In this document: piece after piece, positions 15,634-23,359 of the stretch | Numbering within the stretch: the stretch's first letter is position 1 | How the letters are laid out: each line of letters begins with the position of its first letter | From: Streptomyces cadmiisoli | GTDB lineage: Bacteria > Actinomycetota > Actinomycetes > Streptomycetales > Streptomycetaceae | DNA length: 64,000 nucleotides | Direction: 5' to 3' | Assembly: GCF_003261055.1 (NCBI RefSeq) | Contig: NZ_CP030074.1 | Span: 62,001-126,000 of the forward strand | Made by a program: the position numbers and the translations under genes | Notes under the pieces: model-generated | Seen by the model: the letters and a program-made list of their open reading frames with translations, nothing else | What the model was told of the DNA's origin: nothing | The model's database searches: none

Positions 15634-17079
15634 TCAGACCAGGGACTTGACCGGGGTGCCGGCGGACGGAGTCCGCTCGGCCTTGCGGCGGGTGGCCGGC
15701 AGGAACGCCACGGCGAGGAGGAAGGCGGCCGCCCCGACGGCGGAGAGCCAGGGCAGGGCGTGGGCGGTGGCGGCGGCCTCGGCCTGGCGCAGCCCGTGGT
15801 CGAGGGTGCCGGCGAGAGTGTCGGCGTAGAGGGCGCCGGCCACGGCAAGGCAGACGGAGCCGCCGATCTGGCGGAAGAAGGTGATGTTGGCGCTGGCGGT
15901 GCCGAGGTCGCGGGGATCGACCGCCTCCTGGACGACGACGGTCAGTCCGGAGAGGGCGGGGCCGATACCGAGGCCGAGCAGCACCATCCAGACCGACATC
16001 GCCCACATCGAGGTGTCCAGGGTGAGCCGGGCGAACAGCAGGGAGCCCGCGGCGGCCAGCGCGGCGGCGCCGAGCAGCCAGGGCCGGTAGCGGCCGGTGC
16101 GGCTGATCAGCATGCCGGTGAGCAGGCTGCCGGCGACGGTGGCGATCATGAGCGGGTACAGCAGGAGCCCGCTGCGGCTCGGGCTGTGGCCCAGGGCCTC
16201 CTGGAAGTAGCGGGGCAGGAACACCACGGACGCGAACAGGCAGAACGCCGAGAAGAACGAGGCGACGTTGGCCAGGGTGTGGGCCCGGTTGCGGAACAGG
16301 CCCAGCGGCATGATCGGCTGAGCCGCCCGCTGCTCGATCAGCACGAACGGGACGCCGAGCACCAGCCCGAGCAGGATGGGTCCGATGACCACGGCGTCGG
16401 TCCAGGTGTGGCCGTCGACGCCCTTCATGGTGAGCCCGATCAGCAGGGCGCTGATCCCGACCGTCAGTACGCCGATGCCCGCGTAGTCGGGGCGTCCGGC
16501 GGTGCGTACGCCGCCGCCCGCGGGCAGGTATCGCGCGACGGCGGCGAGCACGACGGCGCCGAGGGGCAGGTTGACCAGGAACACCCACTGCCAGCCGGCG
16601 CCGTCGGTGAACACACCGCCGAGGTAGGGGCCGACCACATAGCTCAGAGCCATGACGCCGCCGACCGCTCCCTGGGTCCGGCCCTGCCGTTCCGGCGGAA
16701 TCGTTTCCGCCACCAGGGCCAGGGACAGCGGGAGCAGGCCACCGGCGCCCAGTCCCTGGAGGGCGCGGAACGCGATGAGTTGGCCCATGCTCCCCGACAG
16801 GGCGCACAGGGCGCTGCCGGCCAGGAACACCACGATGCCGATGATCAGCAGGGGCTTGCGGCCGTACAGGTCGGAGAGACGGCCGTACAGCGGGACGGTG
16901 ACGGTCGAGGTGAGCAGGTACGCGGTGACGGTCCAGGTGTAGAGGCTCTCGCCGCCGAGTTCCTGGGTGATCCGGGGCAGGGCGGTGCCCACGATCGTCT
17001 GGTTGAGCATCGCGAGGAACATGCCGCCGAGAACGGCGACCAGCAAGAGCCCGCTGTGCGAGCGGGACGACTCCTTCAT
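15634..17079 (-). CDS. MFS transporter, DHA2 (14-helix) family
   Basis: 481 residues. TIVGTALPRI near residue 28 is motif D1 of helix 1, GRLSDLYGRK the loop 2-3 motif A, and GGVMALSYVVGPYLGG the helix-5 motif C (GxxxGPxxGG) that marks drug:H+ antiporters. About 14 hydrophobic segments are visible. It likely exports a toxic compound. The start lies one base from the PadR palindrome. A predicted -10 (TAAGGT) ends eight bases before the ATG, so the message is probably leaderless. PadR-linked exporters are typically induced by their substrate. Confidence 0.93.
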   Translation of the reverse strand: MKESSRSHSGLLLVAVLGGMFLAMLNQTIVGTALPRITQELGGESLYTWTVTAYLLTSTVTVPLYGRLSDLYGRKPLLIIGIVVFLAGSALCALSGSMGQLIAFRALQGLGAGGLLPLSLALVAETIPPERQGRTQGAVGGVMALSYVVGPYLGGVFTDGAGWQWVFLVNLPLGAVVLAAVARYLPAGGGVRTAGRPDYAGIGVLTVGISALLIGLTMKGVDGHTWTDAVVIGPILLGLVLGVPFVLIEQRAAQPIMPLGLFRNRAHTLANVASFFSAFCLFASVVFLPRYFQEALGHSPSRSGLLLYPLMIATVAGSLLTGMLISRTGRYRPWLLGAAALAAAGSLLFARLTLDTSMWAMSVWMVLLGLGIGPALSGLTVVVQEAVDPRDLGTASANITFFRQIGGSVCLAVAGALYADTLAGTLDHGLRQAEAAATAHALPWLSAVGAAAFLLAVAFLPATRRKAERTPSAGTPVKSLV

Positions 17080-17080
17080 G

Positions 17081-17108
17081 TGTAGGACCTTACATGTAAG
17101 TTCTTACA
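17081..17108. promoter_or_regulatory. candidate PadR operator
   Basis: A 28-bp near-perfect palindrome centred on CTTACATGTAAG (17089-17100), with outer arms TGTAGGA and TCTTACA. It separates the divergent exporter and padR genes and overlaps the predicted exporter promoter. Length and position fit a PadR dimer site that represses both genes. Confidence 0.75.
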
Positions 17109-17114
17109 CGTCAA
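17087..17114 (-). promoter_or_regulatory. leaderless promoter of the DHA2 exporter
   Basis: Minus strand: TTGACG (17109-17114), 16-base spacer, TAAGGT (17087-17092). Counting seven bases from the -10 places the transcript start at or within one base of the ATG at 17079. No ribosome site other than an AAGG within the -10 exists. The operator fills the spacer. Confidence 0.55.
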
Positions 17115-17134
17115 CTCCTAGGTATCCTGGTCTC

Positions 17135-17683
17135 ATGTCGCTCCGTATCGCCCTGCTCGGCACACTGGCCCACCACGGGCCCGCCTCCGGCTACGAACTG
17201 GCCAAGCGTTTCGACGCCTCGGTCAACTTCGTCTGGCAGGCCAAGCACAGCCAGATCTATCCGGAGCTCGCCAAGATGGCGCAGACCGGAGCCGTCACGG
17301 TCGAGGACGCGGGCGGCGGACGGGGCCGGAAGATCTACACGATCACCGACGCCGGCCGCGAGGAGATCGTCCAGTGGGTCAGCGGCGAGGACCCCTACCG
17401 CAGCGTCCGCAACGAGTCCGGGCTCCGCGGCTTCCTCGTCACGCTGCTCCCCCCGGACGAGGCGGCGGCCGTCATGCGTGCCGAGGAGGCACGCCACACG
17501 GCCTCACTGAACGGACTGCTGTGGCTGAAGGAGGACGTGGCCGCCCGCACCACGCCGGGCAGTCCGTCCTTCGGTCAGTACGCGCTGGATCTGGGCCTGC
17601 GTACCACCCGCATGCTGCAGCAGTGGGCGGCCGACACGGCCGAGGACCTCGAAAGGCGTGCCGGCACCGAGCACACACCCTGA
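17135..17683 (+). CDS. PadR family transcriptional regulator
   Basis: 182 residues. The winged helix (about 1-80) begins RIALLGTLAHHGPASGYELAKRFD and includes QIYPELAKMAQTGAV and RKIYTITDAGREEI, the standard PadR wing. The helical C-terminus (about 90-175, with RAEEARHTASL) matches the Vir-type PadR_C dimerisation domain. It probably represses the divergent exporter until a toxic ligand binds. There is no ribosome site; TATCCT at 17123-17128 lies six bases before the ATG, so this message too may be leaderless. Confidence 0.94.
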   Translation: MSLRIALLGTLAHHGPASGYELAKRFDASVNFVWQAKHSQIYPELAKMAQTGAVTVEDAGGGRGRKIYTITDAGREEIVQWVSGEDPYRSVRNESGLRGFLVTLLPPDEAAAVMRAEEARHTASLNGLLWLKEDVAARTTPGSPSFGQYALDLGLRTTRMLQQWAADTAEDLERRAGTEHTP

Positions 17684-17833
17684 CGACCGCCGTGCCTCAA
17701 GGGGCAGCCGGTGTCTCCCACGCGGGTGCCCGGAGTGCATGGCGAGGGCGTCCGCCGCTCCGACACAGTGGCGCAAACAGCCGACGTGGAAGGGATCCCG
17801 CGCCCCCGCTCAGGCCTCGTCGAGGAGTCGTAC

Positions 17834-18553
17834 GTGATCGATCCGAACCTGCTCTACTACGCCGTTCTGGAACGGTGGGAGTCCGCGCCGCAGGAGGAGT
17901 ACGGGCACTGGTGGACCTTCTCCCAGTTCCTCTGCGAGTCCGATCTCCGCGACTGTGCGCAGTACTTCACCGACTTCACCGCCGAGCGCCCGGACATCCA
18001 CGCCTGGCCGGAGGGCGTCCCGGCCGAGGAGTACCGGCTGTATGTGGTCGGCCACTTCATCGAGTGGTTCACCGCCCGCCAGACCGCCGAGTACGAGCAG
18101 TACGGCCAGTACGCCGCGTACGCCCGAGGCGGGGAGTACGCGCAGGACCCGCAGTACGCGAACGGCGAGTACGGCTACGCGCAGGACGGGGCGGGTGGGT
18201 ACGGCGAGCAGGGCCAGTACGCCCAGGGCGGGGAGTACGCCCAGGACGCGAACGGGCAGTACACGCAGGGCGAGGCGTACGCGCAGAGCGACGGGTACGA
18301 CCAGGGCGATGCGTACGCGCCGTACGCGGAGGGTGCGTACTACCCGCAGGATCTGGAGCAACCACAGGAGCAACCGGCCGCCGAGGATGAGGGCCGGGAA
18401 CCGCCCACGGACCCCGAGGAGGAAGTCAGGCGGTTGCTGGAGGCGCTGGCCGCGTTCACGGGTTCCGTCGAGGACGGCGCCCAGTTGACGGCGGACCACA
18501 TCGCCGTGCTGGAGTCCTACGAGATCTCCCTCGAAGAAGTGGCAGCGTCGTGA
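17834..18553 (+). CDS. unknown protein with Tyr/Gln/Gly-rich low-complexity region
   Basis: 239 residues, no family recognised. The first part (about 1-95) is a compact acidic, aromatic-rich domain (LLYYAVLERWESAP, EYGHWWTFSQFL, VVGHFIEWF). Residues about 95-175 form a degenerate repeat of Tyr-Ala-Gln/Glu-Tyr/Gly-Gln units (EYAQDPQY, QYAQGGEYAQD, EAYAQSDGYDQ), with roughly one Tyr every five residues. The C-terminus is acidic, with a short helical segment DPEEEVRRLLEALAAF. There is no signal peptide. GAGGAG lies 6 bases before GTG at 17834. The Tyr-rich part resembles condensate- or assembly-prone low-complexity regions; that is inference. It precedes another unknown gene by 74 bases on the same strand. 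Confidence 0.8.
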   Translation: MIDPNLLYYAVLERWESAPQEEYGHWWTFSQFLCESDLRDCAQYFTDFTAERPDIHAWPEGVPAEEYRLYVVGHFIEWFTARQTAEYEQYGQYAAYARGGEYAQDPQYANGEYGYAQDGAGGYGEQGQYAQGGEYAQDANGQYTQGEAYAQSDGYDQGDAYAPYAEGAYYPQDLEQPQEQPAAEDEGREPPTDPEEEVRRLLEALAAFTGSVEDGAQLTADHIAVLESYEISLEEVAAS

Positions 18554-18627
18554 GCGGTTTCCCGACTCCGTCCGATGTCGTCCGGGACCGTGAGCACGGC
18601 CCGACTGCGAACCAGTGAGGGATGAAG

Positions 18628-19731
18628 ATGGTTACTCCTGCACTTGCGGCCACGGGTCCGCTGGGCATGATCGCCGCGAACGCGACGAACGTGATCTACT
18701 CGATCCTCAAGGACCTCAACACCTCCACCAGCCTCGAAGCGACGTCACCGGCCGCGGTCCACATCCTCCCCGAAGCCCTGAAGAATGCGTACGTCGACCA
18801 GAATCTTGGCCAGCACGGGGTGCGCGGGGTGTTCTTCACCCACCACCGACTGGCTCTGCACAAGCCCATCGAGGCCATCCGGAAACGTTTTGGACATGCG
18901 GCCCCGGCGAATGTGGTCGACGTCGAGCAGTGCGAGACGCGTGTGGGTCTGCAACTGCCCCTGGAGTTCTCGTACACCGCTGTGCGTCTTGACGCGTCGC
19001 AGGTCGTCGGTGAGCTGACGGACAGGATCAACAAAGAGCGCGCGGCCATGAATCCGGACGAAATCAACGAGGCCGAGGATCGCGTGGCGACCCTGACCCC
19101 CCAAGTCAGGGGCAGCCGCACGAAGGAGCAATGGGACGCGCTGCTGGCAGTCCTGAATCAGGCTGATCAGCAGGTCAAGACGTTGAAGCAGCAGTCGGCG
19201 GGCAACCCCGGCCTTCGGCCGCGCTACGAGCAGGCGGTGGCCGACAGGGATCGCCTCAAGCGGGACATGATGGGCGGTCAGGACGAGCGGCAGTGGCGCA
19301 CCTTGAACAGTGAACTTGAAAAGGCCAAGCAGCTCATCCGAACGTACAAGTCGCACGAGCGGTCGGCGAACCGCGTTCTCCAGGAGATGAAGTCCCTCAA
19401 GGAGGCGGCGAACCTCGTCTACATGAAGGACTTCACGGTACGAATCATCGAGGAAATAGGGCCCATGAAGGCGAAGAATCCCACGGGCATGAAGGCCAAG
19501 GGCGCCATAGCCGTGCGGGCGAAGCAGTTCCAGGCCGGCGGTTCCGGGGGCTCGCGGACGGGAGTCGCCATTCAGTTCGACTGGCACCAGGACGGCGTGG
19601 GCGGCCTCGGCTGGGCCAAAGACTGGCACGGCACCCTCGAATTCGTCTGCGGCGCGGACGGGCGGCCCGACGGGATCACCGGTACGGGAAAGTTCTTCGA
19701 AAGGTTCAATCAGTTCGGGCAGGTCTTCTGA
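18628..19731 (+). CDS. unknown protein with coiled-coil middle
   Basis: 367 residues with no family I recognise. A hydrophobic N-terminal stretch (PALAATGPLGMIAANATNVIYSIL) is followed by a mixed domain to about 135 and a long charged helical region (about 135-265, rich in Lys, Arg, Glu, Gln with DQQVKTLKQQ and SELEKAKQLIR) likely to form coiled coil. A Gly-rich C-terminal beta-like part (GGSGGSRTGVAIQFDW, GGLGWAKDWHGTLEFVCG) ends in FFERFNQFGQVF. ATG at 18628 is chosen because GAGG lies 7 bases upstream. Base usage is slightly less GC-rich than its neighbours. Its position suggests it works with the Tyr-rich protein upstream. Confidence 0.82.
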   Translation: MVTPALAATGPLGMIAANATNVIYSILKDLNTSTSLEATSPAAVHILPEALKNAYVDQNLGQHGVRGVFFTHHRLALHKPIEAIRKRFGHAAPANVVDVEQCETRVGLQLPLEFSYTAVRLDASQVVGELTDRINKERAAMNPDEINEAEDRVATLTPQVRGSRTKEQWDALLAVLNQADQQVKTLKQQSAGNPGLRPRYEQAVADRDRLKRDMMGGQDERQWRTLNSELEKAKQLIRTYKSHERSANRVLQEMKSLKEAANLVYMKDFTVRIIEEIGPMKAKNPTGMKAKGAIAVRAKQFQAGGSGGSRTGVAIQFDWHQDGVGGLGWAKDWHGTLEFVCGADGRPDGITGTGKFFERFNQFGQVF

Positions 19732-19760
19732 ACCGAGAACTCACTCGCGCTCCGCGTCGA

Positions 19761-19798
19761 TGACGGGCCCCCGCCCCCTCGCCGGACGCGGCCCGTCA
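19761..19798. terminator. hairpin between convergent genes
   Basis: TGACGGGCC (19761-19769) and GGCCCGTCA (19790-19798) form a perfect 9-bp stem with a 20-base loop. It spans the gap after the coiled-coil gene and includes the stop codon of the response regulator. Confidence 0.5.
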
Positions 19799-20467
19799 GA
19801 TACGGCCCGCCCGGTAGACGAGCAGGGCGATCTGGACGCGGTTGTTGAGGTCGAGCTTGCCCAGGATGTGGGAGATGTGGGACTTCACGGTGGGCACGCT
19901 CATGTAGAGGTCCCGGGCGATCTCGGCGTTGGTCCTGCCGCGGCTGACCGCGAGGGCGACCTCCAGTTCGCGGTCGCCGAGCAGGGACAGCGGCTCGTGG
20001 GCCTCCGGCGTCCACCGGGCGGGCGTTTCGGGCGGCGCGCCCTCGCCGGTCGTGGTGACGGTGCTGATGAGCAGGCTCAGGGCTTCGGGGGACATGACCG
20101 GTTCGCCCGCGGCGGCCGCCCGCACGGCTTCGATGATCCGCTCGGGGCGGGTGTGCTTGAGGAGGAAGCCGGCGGCTCCGGCCTGCAGTGCGCGCAGCAC
20201 GTAGTCGTCGGTGGTGAAGGTCGTCAGCATCACGACCTCGGGGGCGTCGGGGCGGGCGCGCAGGAGCCGGGTGGCTTCCAGCCCGTCGAGACCGGGCATG
20301 CGGATGTCCATCAGGACGAGGTCGGGGCGGTGCTTGTCGACCAGGGACTCGACCTCGGTGCCGTCCGCGGCCTCGCCGACGACGTCGATGTCGGGGGCGG
20401 AGGCCAGCATGAGGCGCAGCCCGGCACGTACCAGGGCGTCGTCGTCGACGAGCAGGACGCCGATCAT
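19796..20467 (-). CDS. NarL/LuxR-family response regulator
   Basis: 223 residues. The receiver domain (about 3-120) has the acidic pair DDD at 8-10, phosphoacceptor Asp54 in LVLMDIRMPG, Thr in MLTTF and Lys in FLLKHT. The C-terminal GerE helix-turn-helix (about 160-220) reads GRTNAEIARDLYMSVPTVKSHISHIL. The ATG overlaps the stop of the kinase gene upstream (ATGA). The targets are not visible; the divergent membrane-protein and deacetylase genes beyond the kinase are possible. Confidence 0.95.
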   Translation of the reverse strand: MIGVLLVDDDALVRAGLRLMLASAPDIDVVGEAADGTEVESLVDKHRPDLVLMDIRMPGLDGLEATRLLRARPDAPEVVMLTTFTTDDYVLRALQAGAAGFLLKHTRPERIIEAVRAAAAGEPVMSPEALSLLISTVTTTGEGAPPETPARWTPEAHEPLSLLGDRELEVALAVSRGRTNAEIARDLYMSVPTVKSHISHILGKLDLNNRVQIALLVYRAGRI

Positions 20468-21663
20468 GCGGGCCACGGCAGCTGCGCCCGGACCTCGTGG
20501 GTCCGCCCGTCCCGGCGGTGGGTGAGCAGGCCGCCGATCAGGGTGGTGCGCTCCTTGAGTCCGTTCAGGCCGGAGCCGCTGCCGGGCAGTCCGCGGGGGG
20601 CGCTGTCGGGTATCTCGTTGGTGATCCGCATGGTCAGGCCCTCGTCGGGGGCGCCTTCGAGGTGGATCCGCACGCTCTGGCCGGGCGCGTGCTTGTGCGC
20701 GTTGGTGAGGGATTCCTGCACGATGCGGTAGGCGGTGCGGCCGGTGGTCTCGGGCACCGCGACGAGTTCGGCGAGGGTCCCGGCCGGGGTGACGTCGATG
20801 TGCATGCCGGACGCGCGGGACTGCTCGATCAGGTGGGTCAGATCGGCCAGGGTGGGCTGCGGCGGCTCGGTCTTGGCACCGTCGGGCTGAAGCGGGGTGC
20901 GCAGTACGCCGAGGACCTGCTGGAGGTCCTCCATGGCCTGGTAGGCGCTGGAGCGGATGACGCCGGCGGCCTCGCTGACCTGTTCCCGGGAGGCCTGGTG
21001 GTTCACCTCGAGGGCGCCCGCGTGCACGCTGAGCAGGGACAGCCGGTGGGCGAGGACGTCGTGCATCTCGCGGGCGAGGGACTCCCGCTCGCGCTGGCGG
21101 ACCTGTTCGGCACGCAGCGCGGCCTGCACCTCGGCCTGGTCCGCGGCGGCGTACATCCCGCGTACGAACAGTCCCCACCCGACGGCGCCGCCCACGAGCA
21201 CCGCGCCGGTCACGGCGCCGGCCAGCGTCGCCGTGTCGGACGGCCGGTGCAGCACGCAGTACAGCGGCAGCGGCGCGAGCGCCAGGGCGGTCAGAGCCCA
21301 GGTCTCGCGAATGGAGCGCAGGGCGGCGACGGTGAACAGGGCGATCAGCGCGGCAGGGATGAGTGGGGTGACGGTCGCCATCAGCACCAGGCAGATCGCG
21401 ATGCCCACGGGCCACCGCCTGCGCCAGAAGAGCAGGGCGCTGCCGGCCACCAGCAGCAGGTCGTCGGCGACTGATCCCACGAAGACGGGCAGGGGCAGCA
21501 GCCCGTAAGTGACAGACGGAACCCCATGCGAGACCAGCCGCGGGTACACCGACAGGCCCCGTGTCTCCGCGAGAGCCACGGTCATCGACAGCGCCAGGGC
21601 CGCCACCACGACCAGGACGTCGGTGAGCCGCTCTTTGGCCCGGTTTCTGCTTGCGCCTTGCAT
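20464..21663 (-). CDS. NarX-type sensor histidine kinase
   Basis: 399 residues. Five to six hydrophobic segments span about 15-170 with no large extracellular domain, so it probably senses within the membrane. HisKA_3 follows with REMHDVLAHRLSLLSVHAG (phosphoacceptor His201), then an HATPase_c domain with ESLTNAHKHAP (N box) and GSGLNGLKER (G box). ATG at 21663 is chosen as the last start before the first helix. It is translationally coupled to its response regulator. It diverges from a small membrane protein gene across 190 bases. Confidence 0.94.
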   Translation of the reverse strand: MQGASRNRAKERLTDVLVVVAALALSMTVALAETRGLSVYPRLVSHGVPSVTYGLLPLPVFVGSVADDLLLVAGSALLFWRRRWPVGIAICLVLMATVTPLIPAALIALFTVAALRSIRETWALTALALAPLPLYCVLHRPSDTATLAGAVTGAVLVGGAVGWGLFVRGMYAAADQAEVQAALRAEQVRQRERESLAREMHDVLAHRLSLLSVHAGALEVNHQASREQVSEAAGVIRSSAYQAMEDLQQVLGVLRTPLQPDGAKTEPPQPTLADLTHLIEQSRASGMHIDVTPAGTLAELVAVPETTGRTAYRIVQESLTNAHKHAPGQSVRIHLEGAPDEGLTMRITNEIPDSAPRGLPGSGSGLNGLKERTTLIGGLLTHRRDGRTHEVRAQLPWPA

Positions 21664-21853
21664 GACGCACCAGTGTACGTGGCAGGAAACTCCGGATCGG
21701 ATGTCGAAGAATTCTCTGTACCAAAGTATGGGGCCGCTTCCCGACTCCACCTTTCGATACCCCGACCTGCAGACTTTCCGCCGAAGATGAAGGGCACCGC
21801 CCGTTCCTAGCGTGTTTCCCGTCGAGCGTTCCGCTCATGAAAGGGAAACACAC

Positions 21854-22117
21854 ATGAAGTCTTCTGTTCCTGCTTCGACGCGCCTCGCCGTCGCCGCGCC
21901 GGCGGCGGTTGTCGGTGTTTTCGCCGTCGCCGGGGGTGCGCCGCTCGCCACGCGGCTGACGCAGCTGCTTTCCGGATACCTGTTCGGCAACTTCTTCTAC
22001 GGCGCCGCGCTCGGCCGGCTCGCCCTCCTCGCGCTCGGCTTCGCCGCCCTCGCCTTCGCGGCGCACCACGGCCTGGCCTCGCTGCGGACCGCTCCGACCG
22101 ATGCCCGGGAGCGGTGA
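21854..22117 (+). CDS. small hydrophobic membrane protein
   Basis: 87 residues with two hydrophobic stretches (about 12-28 and 45-72) separated by LTQLLSGYLFGNFFYGAAL. No family recognised. AAGGGA lies 7 bases before the ATG, a solid start. The next gene, a secreted deacetylase, begins 9 bases later, so they are one transcript. Divergence from the NarX/NarL pair suggests control by that system. It might be an envelope partner or a stress peptide; this is a guess. Confidence 0.75.
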   Translation: MKSSVPASTRLAVAAPAAVVGVFAVAGGAPLATRLTQLLSGYLFGNFFYGAALGRLALLALGFAALAFAAHHGLASLRTAPTDARER

Positions 22118-22126
22118 CCAGCACCG

Positions 22127-22885
22127 ATGATCCGCACCATCCGTACCGCCGCCCTGCTGTTCGCCTCGGCCCTGACCGTGTCGGCACTGACCTCGTGCAG
22201 CACGCTCACCGGCGTGGTCTCCCCGGCCGACGCACGCGGCGAGGCCGCAAAGGACAAGGCCGCCGCCGGGCCCGTGGACTGCCGGGAAGCCCGCTGCGTG
22301 GCGCTCACCTTCGACGGCGGGCCCAGCGCACCCACCCCGAAACTCCTCGACATCCTCGACCGCGAGAAAATCAAGGTGACGTTCTTCCTTCAGGGAAAGG
22401 GCCACACCGACACCTATCCGGAAACCGTGCGCCGCATGGCGCGGGACGGCCACGAAATAGCCAACCACACCTGGTCGCACAAGGACCTGACAAAACTCAG
22501 TCCGGCGGAAATACGAGCCGAAATGGCCCCGGTGCAGAAGGACATCACGGAAATCACCGGAAAGGCTCCGAGGCTGATGCGCCCGCCGCACGGCACCACC
22601 AACGACGACGTGTCGAACGTCATGAAGGACCTCGGCCTCGCCCAGATCCTGTGGAGCGTCACCGCGAAGGACTTCCAGACCACCGACAGCGAACTGATCA
22701 AGAAGCGCGTCCTCGACCAGGTCGGCCGCGACGGCATCATCCTGCTCCACGAACGGTACGCGGGCACCATCCCCGCCGTCGAAGACCTGATCCCCGTCCT
22801 CGAGAAGCGCGGCTACACCTTCGTGACGGTCTCGGAACTCATGTCCCCGGCCACACCGCAGCCGGGCAAGGTGTATCGCCCTTGA
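22127..22885 (+). CDS. lipoprotein polysaccharide deacetylase (NodB domain) with altered motif 1
   Basis: 252 residues. Signal peptide with lipobox LTSC (Cys24), then a NodB domain (about 55-240). Motif 1 is TFDGGPS: the catalytic base Asp63 is kept but the metal-binding Asp is Gly64. The metal His residues are present in NHTWSH (His114, His118), as are RPPHG and LLHER (His208). It would act on peptidoglycan or another acetylated polymer outside the membrane. The Asp-to-Gly change occurs in other actinobacterial NodB proteins as far as I recall, so activity is not excluded. It follows the small membrane protein by 9 bases. Confidence 0.92.
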   Translation: MIRTIRTAALLFASALTVSALTSCSTLTGVVSPADARGEAAKDKAAAGPVDCREARCVALTFDGGPSAPTPKLLDILDREKIKVTFFLQGKGHTDTYPETVRRMARDGHEIANHTWSHKDLTKLSPAEIRAEMAPVQKDITEITGKAPRLMRPPHGTTNDDVSNVMKDLGLAQILWSVTAKDFQTTDSELIKKRVLDQVGRDGIILLHERYAGTIPAVEDLIPVLEKRGYTFVTVSELMSPATPQPGKVYRP

Positions 22886-22889
22886 TCTG

Positions 22890-23110
22890 CCGGGGCTCGC
22901 TGTGTGCGCCGGACTGCCTCCGGGTGGATCGTCGCCGACAAGACCGGCAGTGGCGCGTACGGGACCTGCCACGACGTGGGCATCGTCTGGCCCCCGGGCC
23001 GCTCCCCCGTCGTCATGAGCGTCCTCACGACGAAGCACGACACCGGCGCGGCACCTGACAGTCAACTGATCGCCGAGACGGCGTCGTTGCCGGCGACGGC
23101 GCTGACCTGA
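22890..23110 (+). pseudogene. class A beta-lactamase remnant (C-terminal end, frameshifted)
   Basis: From 22925 one frame reads WIVADKTGSGAYG, then VGIVWPPGRSPVV and LIAETAS, the KTG box and last strands and helix of secreted class A beta-lactamases. The residues that should precede (AGLPPG, 22908-22925) are found in a different frame, so a -1 shift separates them. Nothing upstream encodes the SxxK, SDN or ExxLN motifs; instead the deacetylase ends at 22885. The enzyme is therefore a dead relic of about 65 residues, left by deletion of the rest of the gene. Confidence 0.8.
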
Positions 23111-23359
23111 CGCGCCTCGCCGTCGGCCGGTGGCCTCCGGCCGGCCCCGAGTCGCGCAGTCCGGCTGCGCAGTGTCGTCCGCCGGGTGGCCGTGTGCGTG
23201 GCGGGTGGTCTGCGGGAGCAGTGCCTGTTCAGGGGCGGAGTGCACGCATCTCCCGGTGATTCGGCGGCCGTTGACGGGACGGACGCATACCTAACGGTTA
23301 TGTAGCGTGCTTCTCGCGTCCCGTCGTAGGGGCCGCTCCCCCACACCTCAGAGGTCACC

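Noticed and set aside
15041..16807. Long Arg/Pro-rich frame through the DHA2 exporter and oxygenase genes
   Set aside because: Shadow of two genes with clear motifs in another frame.
14149..17683. Carotenoid or secondary-metabolite biosynthetic cluster
   Set aside because: Only an oxygenase, an exporter and a regulator are present; no prenyl, PKS, NRPS or terpene synthase genes occur in the window.
18100..18345. Repeat array as non-coding element
   Set aside because: The GAGTACGCSCAGG-like repeats keep frame, have a gene with a good start around them and encode a consistent Tyr-Ala-Gln pattern.
17834..19731. Part of a contractile injection system, phage or gas-vesicle locus
   Set aside because: No sheath, tube, baseplate, AAA or gas-vesicle genes are near; the idea rested only on both proteins being unknown.
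19796..23245. A very long open frame on the minus strand across the regulator, kinase and deacetylase genes
   Set aside because: Only the part 19796-20467 has protein character (response regulator). The rest is Arg/Pro/Ala-rich and runs against the well-supported kinase frame and divergent genes; long chance frames are normal at this GC content.
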